From VRUE01 sp963816785 (lineage in GTDB: Bacteria > Actinomycetota > Thermoleophilia > Solirubrobacterales > 70-9): a DNA stretch of 64,000 nt. Each line of letters begins with the position of its first letter. Position 1 is the first letter of the stretch. Both the position numbers and the translations under genes were made by a program. This document shows, piece after piece, positions 25,499 through 33,055 of this stretch. The stretch spans positions 1 through 64,000 of the forward strand of contig CAWFLL010000003.1 of NCBI GenBank assembly GCA_963816785.1, read 5' to 3'. The notes below the pieces were generated by a model. The model saw nothing but the letters and a program-made list of their open reading frames with translations. It made no database searches and was not told where the DNA came from.

Positions 25499-26752
25499 AT
25501 GGCATCGAAGCGCCAGATCTTCGTCGGCGGCGTGCCGATCGGCGGCGGGGCGCCGGTCGCCGTCCAGACGATGACGAAGACGGAGACGGCGAACCTCGCG
25601 GCGACGATGGAGCAGATCCGCAAGGTCGCCGACGCAGGGGCTGATCTCGTCCGGGTCGCGGTGCCTCGCGACGAGGACGCGGCCGCGCTGCGGACGATCG
25701 TCGCCGAGTCGCCGATCCCGGTGATCGCCGACATCCACTTCAACCACACCCTGGCGCTGAAGGCGATCGACGCCGGCGCCCACTGCATCCGCCTCAACCC
25801 CGGCAACATCGGCGGGCGCGAGAAAGTCGCCGAGGTCGCCGAGAGAGCGACCGCGGCCGAGGTGCCGATGCGGATCGGCGTCAACTCCGGCTCGCTGCCG
25901 AAACACCTGCATCAGCTCGAGCGGGAGAGCCCCGTCGAGGCTCTGGTCGCCGCCGCGATTGAGTTCGTCGAGCTGATGGAGGGTCTCGACTTCACGAACT
26001 TCAAGGTCTCGATCAAGTCGACCAACGTCCCCAACACGATCGCCGCCAACCGCCTGCTCTCCGAGAAGATCGGCTATCCGCTCCACCTCGGCATCACCGA
26101 GGCGGGGACGAAATGGTCGGGCTCGCTGAAATCCTCGGTCGGGCTCGGCACCCTGCTCGCCGACGGGATCGGCGACACGATCCGGATCAGCCTCTCGACC
26201 TTCCATGCCGAGGAGGAGGTCAAGGTCGCCTGGGAGATCCTCAAGGCGCTGCAGCTGCGCGAGCGCGGCCCCGTCCTGATCGCCTGCCCGACCTGCGGCC
26301 GGCTCCAGTTCGACATGGACTCGGTCGTCGCCGAGATCGAGCAGCGCCTGGAGGCCTATGCGGAGCCGATCGAGGTCGCCGTCCTCGGCTGCGCGGTGAA
26401 CGGGATCGGCGAGGCCAGCCACGCCGACTTCGGGATCGCCGGCGCCAAGAACGAGGGCCTGATCTACGCCCACGGCAAGCCCCTGCGGAAGGTCCCGCAG
26501 GCGGAGCTGGTCGACACCCTCTTCAAGGAGATCGACAAGTCGCTGGACCGCGGCAAGGTCGAGTTCGACGAGGCGGAATCGCGCGAGGGGGCGGAGTGGC
26601 TGGCGAAGATCGAGGAGGAAAATGCCGGCGACCTCACCCCCGAGAGGATCGCCCGGATGGAGCATGAGGCGGCCGAGCGGGGCGAGTCCGACCGGGTGCT
26701 GCTCGACGAGGACGCGTCTCCGACGTCCGGGCGCCGCTTCAGCCGCGCCTGA
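25499..26752 (+). CDS. ispG: 4-hydroxy-3-methylbut-2-en-1-yl diphosphate synthase
   Basis: [4Fe-4S] enzyme of the MEP pathway (GcpE). 417 aa. Substrate barrel VQTMTKTET, ADIHFNHTLALKAIDAGAHCIRLNPGNIGG, and cluster Cys residues in ACPTCGR and VLGCAVNGIGEA. The C-terminus has about 70 extra acidic residues after IDKSLDRGKV. ATG 25499 is preferred: TACCCT (25486-25491) lies 7 nt upstream and MASKRQIFVGGVPIGGGAPV is the family start. Follows dxr-rseP as usual, apart from the two inserted minus-strand genes. Confidence 0.95.
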   Translation: MASKRQIFVGGVPIGGGAPVAVQTMTKTETANLAATMEQIRKVADAGADLVRVAVPRDEDAAALRTIVAESPIPVIADIHFNHTLALKAIDAGAHCIRLNPGNIGGREKVAEVAERATAAEVPMRIGVNSGSLPKHLHQLERESPVEALVAAAIEFVELMEGLDFTNFKVSIKSTNVPNTIAANRLLSEKIGYPLHLGITEAGTKWSGSLKSSVGLGTLLADGIGDTIRISLSTFHAEEEVKVAWEILKALQLRERGPVLIACPTCGRLQFDMDSVVAEIEQRLEAYAEPIEVAVLGCAVNGIGEASHADFGIAGAKNEGLIYAHGKPLRKVPQAELVDTLFKEIDKSLDRGKVEFDEAESREGAEWLAKIEEENAGDLTPERIARMEHEAAERGESDRVLLDEDASPTSGRRFSRA

Positions 26753-26809
26753 GCGGCCCGGGGCCGCGACTGTGGGATAGTCCTCCTGAAGCGATCGAGG
26801 AGGAGACAG

Positions 26810-28630
26810 ATGGCGGTTGAGACGACCAGCCCGAGCGAGTCGAGGCCAAAGGCGCTCGACGCGGCGACGATGGCGGAGGCATTCCAGCTGACCGCCGCCG
26901 AGCACGCCGGCCGCACCGCGATCCGCACCAAGGAAGACGAGTTCAGCATCACCTGGAGCGGCTACGCGGAACGGGTTCGCGACATCGCCGCCGGCCTCGC
27001 CGCGGTCGGCATCGAGCGCGGCGACACGGTCGGGATCATGCTCACCAACCGCCCCGAGTTCCACTTCGTCGACACCGCCGCGATCCACCTCGGCGCCACC
27101 CCGTACTCGATCTACAACACCTCCACCCCGGAGCAGATCGGCTACCTGCTGGAGGACGCCGCCAACCGGGTCCTGGTCACCGAGGAGGCCTTCCTCGACA
27201 CGGTGCTCGCCGCGCGGGATGGCGCCTCGGCCGCGCTGGAGCTGATCGTCGTCGTCGACGGCGAGGGTCGCGACGGCGTGATCTCGCTCGCCGAGCTGGA
27301 GGGGCGCGGTGCCGAGGACTTTGACTTCGACGCCATTTGGAGGGCGGTCGAGCCCGACGACCTGCTGACCCTGATCTACACCTCGGGGACGACCGGCCCT
27401 CCGAAGGGCGTCCAGCTCACCCACGGCAACCTGTTGGCCGCGCTCAGATCCTACGACCAGGTGTTCCGGCTCTCCGGCGAGGGACGCTTGATCTCCTGGC
27501 TGCCGATGGCCCATGTCGCCGAGCGGAACTGCACCCACTACGGCCCGATGATCTATGGCCAGACGACGACCTGCTGCCCAGACCCAAGGCAGGTGGCCGC
27601 CTACCTGGCCGAAGTCAGGCCAACGTGGTTCTTCGCGGTGCCGCGGATCTGGGAGAAGCTGAAGGCGGCGATGGAGATCGGGTTCGCGGCGGAGCCGGAC
27701 GACAAGCGGAAGGAGGCCATAGTCTGGGCCCTCGAAGTCGGCATGCGCAAGGTCCGGGCTGAGCAGGCGGGCAAAGAGGTGCCGGCTAAACTCGCCGATG
27801 AACACGCAAAGGCCGACGAGCTCGTCCTCTCGAAAATGCGCGAGCGGATCGGCTTCGACCAGCTGGAGGCGGTGAACGTCGGCGCCGCCCCAACCCCGCG
27901 CCAGGTGATCGAGTTCTTCCACGCGCTCGGCGTTCCGCTGGCCGAGCTGTGGGGGTTGTCGGAGACCTGCGCCGCCGGGACCGTCAATCCACCCCACCGG
28001 GTGAAGATCGGGACCTGCGGCCCGGCCGCGCCGGGGATCGAGCTGAGGCTCGCCGACGACGGTGAGGTCCTGGTCCGCGGCGCCACCGTGATGGCGGGAT
28101 ACCGCAACGACCCGGAGAAGACCGCCGAGGCGATCGACTCCGAGGGCTGGCTGCACACCGGCGACGTCGGCGAGCTCGACGACGACGGTTACCTGACGAT
28201 CGTCGACCGCAAGAAGGAGCTGATCATCAACTCGGCCGGCAAGAACATGTCACCGGCCAACATCGAGGCCGCGATCAAGTCGGCCAGCGCGCTGATCGGC
28301 CAGGTCTGCGCGGTCGGGGACGACCGTCCCTACAACGTTGCGCTGATCGTGCTCGACCCCGACGCGGCGCCTGTCTTCGCGCAGCAGGAGGGGATCGAGG
28401 ACACCTCGATCGAGTCCCTCGCGACTGAGCCCGCGGTGCTGGAGGAGGTCGCGGCGGGCGTCGAGGGCGGCAACGCCGACCTCGCCCGCGTCGAGCAGGT
28501 GAAGCGGTTCAAGCTGCTGCCGGCGGACTGGCATCCCGGCGGCGACGAGATGACCCCGACGATGAAGCTGAAACGACGTCCGATCGAACGGAAGTACGCC
28601 GCCGAGATCGACGAGCTGTACGCCGAGTAA
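26810..28630 (+). CDS. Long-chain fatty acid CoA ligase (FadD15-like)
   Basis: AMP-forming acyl-CoA synthetase, 606 aa, activating fatty acids for beta-oxidation or lipid synthesis. P-loop-like YTSGTTGPPKGVQLTHGN, A5 motif WGLSETCAAG, GWLHTGDVGELDDDGYLTIVDRKKE, catalytic Lys region near PTMKLKRRPI. GAGGAGGAGACAG upstream is a good ribosome binding site. The product could feed the WS/DGAT enzymes at 37696 and 54034, though no linkage is proved. Confidence 0.93.
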   Translation: MAVETTSPSESRPKALDAATMAEAFQLTAAEHAGRTAIRTKEDEFSITWSGYAERVRDIAAGLAAVGIERGDTVGIMLTNRPEFHFVDTAAIHLGATPYSIYNTSTPEQIGYLLEDAANRVLVTEEAFLDTVLAARDGASAALELIVVVDGEGRDGVISLAELEGRGAEDFDFDAIWRAVEPDDLLTLIYTSGTTGPPKGVQLTHGNLLAALRSYDQVFRLSGEGRLISWLPMAHVAERNCTHYGPMIYGQTTTCCPDPRQVAAYLAEVRPTWFFAVPRIWEKLKAAMEIGFAAEPDDKRKEAIVWALEVGMRKVRAEQAGKEVPAKLADEHAKADELVLSKMRERIGFDQLEAVNVGAAPTPRQVIEFFHALGVPLAELWGLSETCAAGTVNPPHRVKIGTCGPAAPGIELRLADDGEVLVRGATVMAGYRNDPEKTAEAIDSEGWLHTGDVGELDDDGYLTIVDRKKELIINSAGKNMSPANIEAAIKSASALIGQVCAVGDDRPYNVALIVLDPDAAPVFAQQEGIEDTSIESLATEPAVLEEVAAGVEGGNADLARVEQVKRFKLLPADWHPGGDEMTPTMKLKRRPIERKYAAEIDELYAE

Positions 28631-28655
28631 GCCCGGCGGGGATAGGTTTCCCCGC

Positions 28656-30338
28656 GTGACGAGGTTCAGTCAGACATTCCTTCCCACCCTGAGGGAGGCG
28701 CCGGCCGATGCCGAGGCCACCTCGCACAAGCTGATGGTTCGGGCGGGACTGATCCGGCAGCTCGGGGCCGGGCTGTGGACCTACCTGCCGGCCGGGTGGC
28801 GGTCGGTGCGGAAGGTCGAGCAGGTGCTGCGCGAGGAGATGGAGGCGATCGGCGCCCAGGAGATGCTGATGCCGGTCCTGCAGCCGGCCCAGCCGTGGGA
28901 GGAAACGGGTCGATACGGGATCGATGAGCTGTTCAAGCTCGAGGACCGCAAGGGCGCCCCGATGGTCCTCGCGATGACCCACGAGGAGTGCCTGACCTAC
29001 CACGTCGCCCGCGAGGTCCGCTCCTACCGGGACCTGCCGCTGATGCTGTTCCACATCCAGACCAAGGAGCGCGACGAGCCGCGGCCCAGGGCCGGGGTGC
29101 TCCGGACCCGCGAGTTCACGATGAAGGACGCTTACTCCTTCGACCGCGACGAGGAGGGGCTCGACCACTCCTACGGGCTGCAGAGCGAAGCCTACGGGCG
29201 GATCTTCGATCGCTGCGGCCTGCGCTGGTACCGGGTCGAGTCCGACGTCGGGATGATGGGCGGCTCGGGGGCCCACGAGTACATGGCCCCCTGCCCCGCG
29301 GGCGAGAACGAGGTCGCGCTCGCACCGGGATATGCGGCCAACGTGGAGATCGCCTCGGCCGAGCCGCAGCCGGTCGAGCTGCCGGCCCCGCTGGCCTCCC
29401 CCGAGGAGGTCGCGACCCCGGGGTTGACGACGGTCGAGGAGGTGTCGGGCGCGCTCGCGGTTGCGCCGGGGGCGCTGATCAAGGCGATGCCGGTGATCGT
29501 CGAGGGGCGGGGAATGGCCCTGGTCCTCCTCCGCGGCGACCATCGGCTCAACGAGATCAAGCTCCGCAACGCGCTCGGGGCCGAGTTCCGGCTCGCGGGC
29601 GCGGATGAGATCGAGGCCGAGCTCGGGCCGGTCGGGTTCATCGGCCCGGTCGGGGCGGGCATCCCGATCATCAAGGACACGGCGATCGGGCCGGGCCCCC
29701 ACGTCACAGGAACCAACCGGGCCGACGCCCACCTGCGCGGAGTGGAGCCGGGTCGGGACTTCGAGTTCGAGGAGATGGACGTGCGCGCCGTCGAGGCCGG
29801 CGATATCGCTCCCGGCGGAGGGACGATCGAGATCGAGACGGCGATCGAGGTCGGCAACATCTTCAAGCTCGGGACCCGCTACTCGGTTCCGCTCGGAGCC
29901 TCCTACCTGGACGAGAACGGCAGCGAGCGCCCGGTCGTGATGGGCAGCTACGGAATCGGCCCGGCCCGGATCGTCGCCGCCGCGATCGAGCAGGGCGCCG
30001 ACGATCGGGGGATCGTCTGGCCGCAGCCGATCGCGCCCTGGCGCGTCCACCTCGTCTCGCTCGGGAAGGCCGGCCAGCCTGAGCGCGAGGCAGCCGACCG
30101 CCTCTACGACGAGCTACGGGGACAGCTCGGCGGCGAGGTTCTCTATGACGACCGTGACGCCGGGCCCGGGGAGAAGCTGACCGACGCCGAGCTGCTCGGC
30201 TGCCCGGTGCGGCTGCTCGTCGGCCGCCGTGGGTTGGCCGAGGGCGTGATCGAGGCCAGCACGCGCAGCGACGGCGCCGAGCACAAGCTCCCGCTCGAGG
30301 ATGCCGTCGAGCGGACGCTGGCCCTCCTCGATGGCTGA
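28656..30338 (+). CDS. proS: Prolyl-tRNA synthetase
   Basis: Class II synthetase, bacterial type, 560 aa, charging tRNA-Pro. Motif 1 region ADAEATSHKLMVRAGLIRQLGAGLWTYLP, motif 2 FKLEDRKGAPMVLAMTHEE, an YbaK-type editing insertion (about residues 225-380, TGTNRADAH), motif 3 VVMGSYGIGPARI, and an anticodon-binding domain. GTG start with TAGGTT 7 nt upstream (leaderless-type). Overlaps pgsA by 8 bp. Confidence 0.96.
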   Translation: MTRFSQTFLPTLREAPADAEATSHKLMVRAGLIRQLGAGLWTYLPAGWRSVRKVEQVLREEMEAIGAQEMLMPVLQPAQPWEETGRYGIDELFKLEDRKGAPMVLAMTHEECLTYHVAREVRSYRDLPLMLFHIQTKERDEPRPRAGVLRTREFTMKDAYSFDRDEEGLDHSYGLQSEAYGRIFDRCGLRWYRVESDVGMMGGSGAHEYMAPCPAGENEVALAPGYAANVEIASAEPQPVELPAPLASPEEVATPGLTTVEEVSGALAVAPGALIKAMPVIVEGRGMALVLLRGDHRLNEIKLRNALGAEFRLAGADEIEAELGPVGFIGPVGAGIPIIKDTAIGPGPHVTGTNRADAHLRGVEPGRDFEFEEMDVRAVEAGDIAPGGGTIEIETAIEVGNIFKLGTRYSVPLGASYLDENGSERPVVMGSYGIGPARIVAAAIEQGADDRGIVWPQPIAPWRVHLVSLGKAGQPEREAADRLYDELRGQLGGEVLYDDRDAGPGEKLTDAELLGCPVRLLVGRRGLAEGVIEASTRSDGAEHKLPLEDAVERTLALLDG

Positions 30339-30975
30339 GAAGGCCCCCTTTGGCCGGGGCCGGCTGCGACGGCTCTTCGGCCTCGACCGCAGCGGCCCGC
30401 CGCCGCGCCAGACCGAGAAGGGCGAGCCGCTCCACCCGTGGACCCTGCCCAACCTGGTCGGCTACCTGCGGATCGCGGCGATCCCGCTCTTCCTCTACCT
30501 GGCCTTCGAATCTGGCGACGGGCGCAGCGCCGCCGCGGCGGCCGTGTTCTGGCTGATCGCGGCGGGCGACTACGTCGACGGCTTCCTCGCCCGCGTCACC
30601 GGCCAGTACAGCCGCCTCGGGGCGCTCCTCGACCCGATCATCGACCGCCTCACGATCCTCGCCGGCGCCGTCGTCTGCTGGCACTTCGAGCTGCTGCCGC
30701 GCTGGGCGCTGGCGCTGCTGGTCGCAAGGGAAGTGGTGATGCTCGCGCTCGGCCAGTACGCGCTTCGCCACGGGGTCGAGATCAGGGTCAACTGGCCCGG
30801 TCGGATCTCTGTCTTCCCGATCATGGGTGGGATCTTCTTCGCGCTCGTGCTCGAGGGCTGGGTCCCGGCGGCGCTCCTGATCGTCGGTGTGGCGCTGGCG
30901 CTGCTGGCGACGGTGCTCTACGCGCGCAGCGGGCTGGCCGCGATCCGGGCGCAAGACGGCACCCAACTCGGCTAA
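30331..30975 (+). CDS. pgsA: CDP-alcohol phosphatidyltransferase (PgsA-like)
   Basis: Membrane enzyme transferring phosphatidyl from CDP-diacylglycerol to an alcohol, probably glycerol-3-phosphate or a cardiolipin-type acceptor. 214 aa. The full signature D-x2-DG-x2-AR-x8-G-x3-D-x3-D is present (GDYVDGFLARVTGQYSRLGA then LLDPIID). Five to six hydrophobic segments after a basic 35-aa N-terminus. ATG 30331 overlaps the end of proS. Mycobacteria have a CDP-alcohol transferase gene (pgsA2) at the same position before garA and ftsR. Confidence 0.88.
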   Translation: MAEKAPFGRGRLRRLFGLDRSGPPPRQTEKGEPLHPWTLPNLVGYLRIAAIPLFLYLAFESGDGRSAAAAAVFWLIAAGDYVDGFLARVTGQYSRLGALLDPIIDRLTILAGAVVCWHFELLPRWALALLVAREVVMLALGQYALRHGVEIRVNWPGRISVFPIMGGIFFALVLEGWVPAALLIVGVALALLATVLYARSGLAAIRAQDGTQLG

Positions 30976-30978
30976 ACC

Positions 30979-31018
30979 TTCAACCTGGAGTTGAACCTTG
31001 GCGAATGCGACCTATAAT
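30979..31018 (+). promoter_or_regulatory. Promoter with overlapping inverted repeat upstream of the RsiG-GarA-FtsR genes
   Basis: TTGAAC (30991-30996), 16-bp spacer, TATAAT (31013-31018): the closest match to a consensus housekeeping promoter in the window. TTCAAC-N5-GTTGAA (30979-30995) overlaps the -35. A MerR-type regulator (FtsR-like) is encoded three genes downstream, so autoregulation through this site is plausible. A GGAGGCG/CGCCTCC hairpin lies in the 52-nt leader (about 31037-31055). Confidence 0.6.
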
Positions 31019-31070
31019 CGGGAGTCCAGCGGCAAGAGGAGGCGTCGCCGCCTCCCAAACAAGGAGCGAG

Positions 31071-31343
31071 ATGGAGGACACCTTTCCCGATCTAGGTTCG
31101 CTCAGCGACGAAGAGCTGAAGGACCTGATCGACAACCTGACCGAAGAGGAGAACGAGATCTCCTACCGGCGTCGAGTCCTGCACGGCAAGATCGACATCC
31201 TCCGGGCCGAGCTGGTCAACCGCCTGCGCCAGAAGCGCGAAAGCGGCGACATGTTGATCTCGGGCGATGACGTAGCCCAGCTGACCGAGATCCTCGCCGG
31301 CAAGGCCCAGCCGCAACCGCCGGAGGACAAACCGGCCGCCTGA
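31071..31343 (+). CDS. RsiG-like small coiled-coil protein, candidate c-di-GMP-binding anti-sigma factor
   Basis: 90 aa, mostly helical and acidic. RsiG proteins (Streptomyces, Rubrobacter) bind c-di-GMP through E-x3-S-x2-R-x3-Q-x3-D and hold the sigma factor WhiG. Here ENEISYRRRVLHGKID gives E-x3-S-x2-R-x3-H-x3-D: all positions match except Gln, which is His. Only one motif copy is present, as expected for a homodimeric form. AAGGAGCGAG precedes the ATG. No WhiG gene lies in the window. If the His is not tolerated, the protein could be a ligand-free relative. Confidence 0.65.
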   Translation: MEDTFPDLGSLSDEELKDLIDNLTEEENEISYRRRVLHGKIDILRAELVNRLRQKRESGDMLISGDDVAQLTEILAGKAQPQPPEDKPAA

Positions 31344-31361
31344 CCGGCCCCGGGAGGCGCA

Positions 31362-31835
31362 ATGGCAGTCCACTGTCCCGAGTGCGGCTTCGTCAACCCT
31401 GAGGGGGCCAACTACTGCCAGAAATGCGGCGCCTACCTCGGCGGCCCGTCCGAGGGCGGCGAGGAGCCGACGACGATGACCTACACGGTCGACGACACCG
31501 GCGACATGCAGCCGATCGACATCGACCAGGTCCTCGAGAAGAGCGGCGCCGCGCTCGTGATCCGCAGCGGCGGCGGGCGCGCCGGTGAGAGCTTCACGGT
31601 CGAGGAGGACCGGGTCAGCATCGGACGCAGCCCCGACGCAGGGGTCTTCCTCGACGACGTCACCGTCTCCCGCAACCACGCGCTGCTCGTGCGCCGCCGG
31701 GACGGCCTCTATATCGACGACCTCGGCTCGCTCAACGGCACCTACGTCAACCGGCGCCGGATCGAGTCCCACCGGCTGTCGGACGGTGACGAGATCCAGG
31801 TCGGCAAGTACAAGCTCAGCTTCCTGGAGAAGTAG
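31362..31835 (+). CDS. Zinc-ribbon FHA-domain protein, GarA/OdhI-like
   Basis: 157 aa. N-terminal zinc ribbon (CPECGFVNPEGANYCQKCG, residues 5-23), a short linker with a phosphorylatable Thr cluster (EEPTTMTYTVDD), and an FHA domain (about 70-155) with SIGRSPDAGVFLDDVTVSRNHA and LNGTYVN. GarA and OdhI use such a domain to inhibit 2-oxoglutarate dehydrogenase and are switched by Ser/Thr kinases on the Thr pair. The position directly before an FtsR-like gene matches mycobacterial garA-ftsR. The zinc ribbon is an added feature relative to GarA. Confidence 0.82.
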   Translation: MAVHCPECGFVNPEGANYCQKCGAYLGGPSEGGEEPTTMTYTVDDTGDMQPIDIDQVLEKSGAALVIRSGGGRAGESFTVEEDRVSIGRSPDAGVFLDDVTVSRNHALLVRRRDGLYIDDLGSLNGTYVNRRRIESHRLSDGDEIQVGKYKLSFLEK

Positions 31836-32582
31836 ATGGCCTCGGTCTCCGAAAAGGCACCGCGCCCCCGCGACTCGGCGAGCCGCCCCCGCAAGGCGCT
31901 GACGATCGGCGCCGTCTGCAAGATCCTGCAGAGCGAGTTCGACGACGTCTCGATCTCGAAGATCCGCTACCTCGAGGATCAGAAGCTGCTCAGCCCCCGC
32001 CGGACCGACGGCGGCTACCGCCTCTACAGCCAGTCCGACGTGGAACGGCTGCGGACGATCCTGCGCCTGCAGCGGGACGAGTTCCTGCCGTTGCGGGTGA
32101 TCCGCCAGGAGCTCGCCGCCGGTGGCGACCTCGAATTCGGAGGCGGGACGGATCGGCCGGCCGGAGGTGCGGTCCGCCGGGCGATCCTGGTCAACACCTC
32201 GAGCGCCTACCTGACGCTCGACGAGCTGATCGAGGAGACGGGCGCCCGCGCCGAGCTGGTTTCCGAACTCGAGAACTTCGGCATCGTCCAGCCGGAGAAG
32301 CGCGACGGCAGGACCGTCTACGACGAGACCGACCGCGAGGTAGTCCGTTCCGCCAACGAGCTCTCCAAGGTCGGAGTGGCGGCCCGCAACCTCCGCATCT
32401 TCCGCTCCTCCGCCGACCGCGAGGCGAGCCTGTTGGAGGCCCTGCTCGGGCCATCGCTGCGCTCGCGGAACCCGGAGCGCCGCAAGGAGGCGTTGGAGAG
32501 CCTCGAGAGCCTCGCGGCCACGGTCAGCCATCTCAAGCACCTCCTCCTGGTCAGGGACCTGCGGCGGCTCACCGGGGACTGA
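31836..32582 (+). CDS. MerR family regulator, FtsR-like
   Basis: 248 aa. N-terminal winged helix-turn-helix of MerR type (LTIGAVCKIL, SKIRYLEDQKLLSPRRTDGGYRLYSQSDVERL), then a helical C-terminal domain resembling Rv1828/FtsR, which in corynebacteria activates ftsZ. No metal-binding Cys, so not a metal sensor. It starts 1 nt after the FHA gene, the conserved garA-ftsR order. A possible binding site is the TTCAAC-N5-GTTGAA repeat at 30979-30995. Confidence 0.85.
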   Translation: MASVSEKAPRPRDSASRPRKALTIGAVCKILQSEFDDVSISKIRYLEDQKLLSPRRTDGGYRLYSQSDVERLRTILRLQRDEFLPLRVIRQELAAGGDLEFGGGTDRPAGGAVRRAILVNTSSAYLTLDELIEETGARAELVSELENFGIVQPEKRDGRTVYDETDREVVRSANELSKVGVAARNLRIFRSSADREASLLEALLGPSLRSRNPERRKEALESLESLAATVSHLKHLLLVRDLRRLTGD

Positions 32583-32590
32583 CGGCCCCG

Positions 32591-33055
32591 GTGCCTCGGG
32601 TCACCCGCCGTCGCCACGTAGCCGCTCCCCCGGATCAGGTCTGGGCGCTCGTCTCCGACCCCTACAGCCTGCCCCGCTGGTGGCCGCGCACGAGCAGGGT
32701 CGAGAGCGTCGACGTCAAGAGCGGCGGCAGGCGGAGCCAATGGACCAAGGTGCTGGAAACCGCCGAGGGACGCGGGGTGCGGGCCGACTACCGATGCGTC
32801 AGCTCGGCCGAGGGCGAGCGCTACGCCTGGGAGCAGCAGCTCGAGGGAACGCCGTTCGCCAGACACCTGCGCAGCTCGAGGGTCGAGATCAACCTCCGGG
32901 CGGACGACGGAGGGACCGACGTCGCGCTGCGCTCCGAGCAGGTACTGCGCGGCCTCTCCCGCCTTGGCTCGCCGATGATGCGCGGCGGCCAGGGCCGGAT
33001 CCTCGAGGAGGCTCTCGACGGTCTCGAGCGGGCGCTCGGCCCCGAGGATCGATGA
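32591..33055 (+). CDS. SRPBCC/polyketide cyclase-like protein
   Basis: 154 aa START/Bet v1-like fold: VTRRRHVAAPPDQVWALVSDPYSLPRWWP at the start and a long C-terminal helix (GRILEEALDGLERAL). These proteins bind hydrophobic ligands; the ligand is unknown. GTG start 8 nt after ftsR-like gene; its TGA overlaps the ATG of the FAD oxidase, so the two may act on a common lipid. No catalytic residues can be named. Confidence 0.8.
   Translation: MPRVTRRRHVAAPPDQVWALVSDPYSLPRWWPRTSRVESVDVKSGGRRSQWTKVLETAEGRGVRADYRCVSSAEGERYAWEQQLEGTPFARHLRSSRVEINLRADDGGTDVALRSEQVLRGLSRLGSPMMRGGQGRILEEALDGLERALGPEDR

Noticed and set aside
25178..28156. 992-aa open frame on the minus strand across ispG and the CoA ligase
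   Set aside because: Antisense shadow of two well-conserved plus-strand genes; composition is typical of GC-rich frame artefacts.
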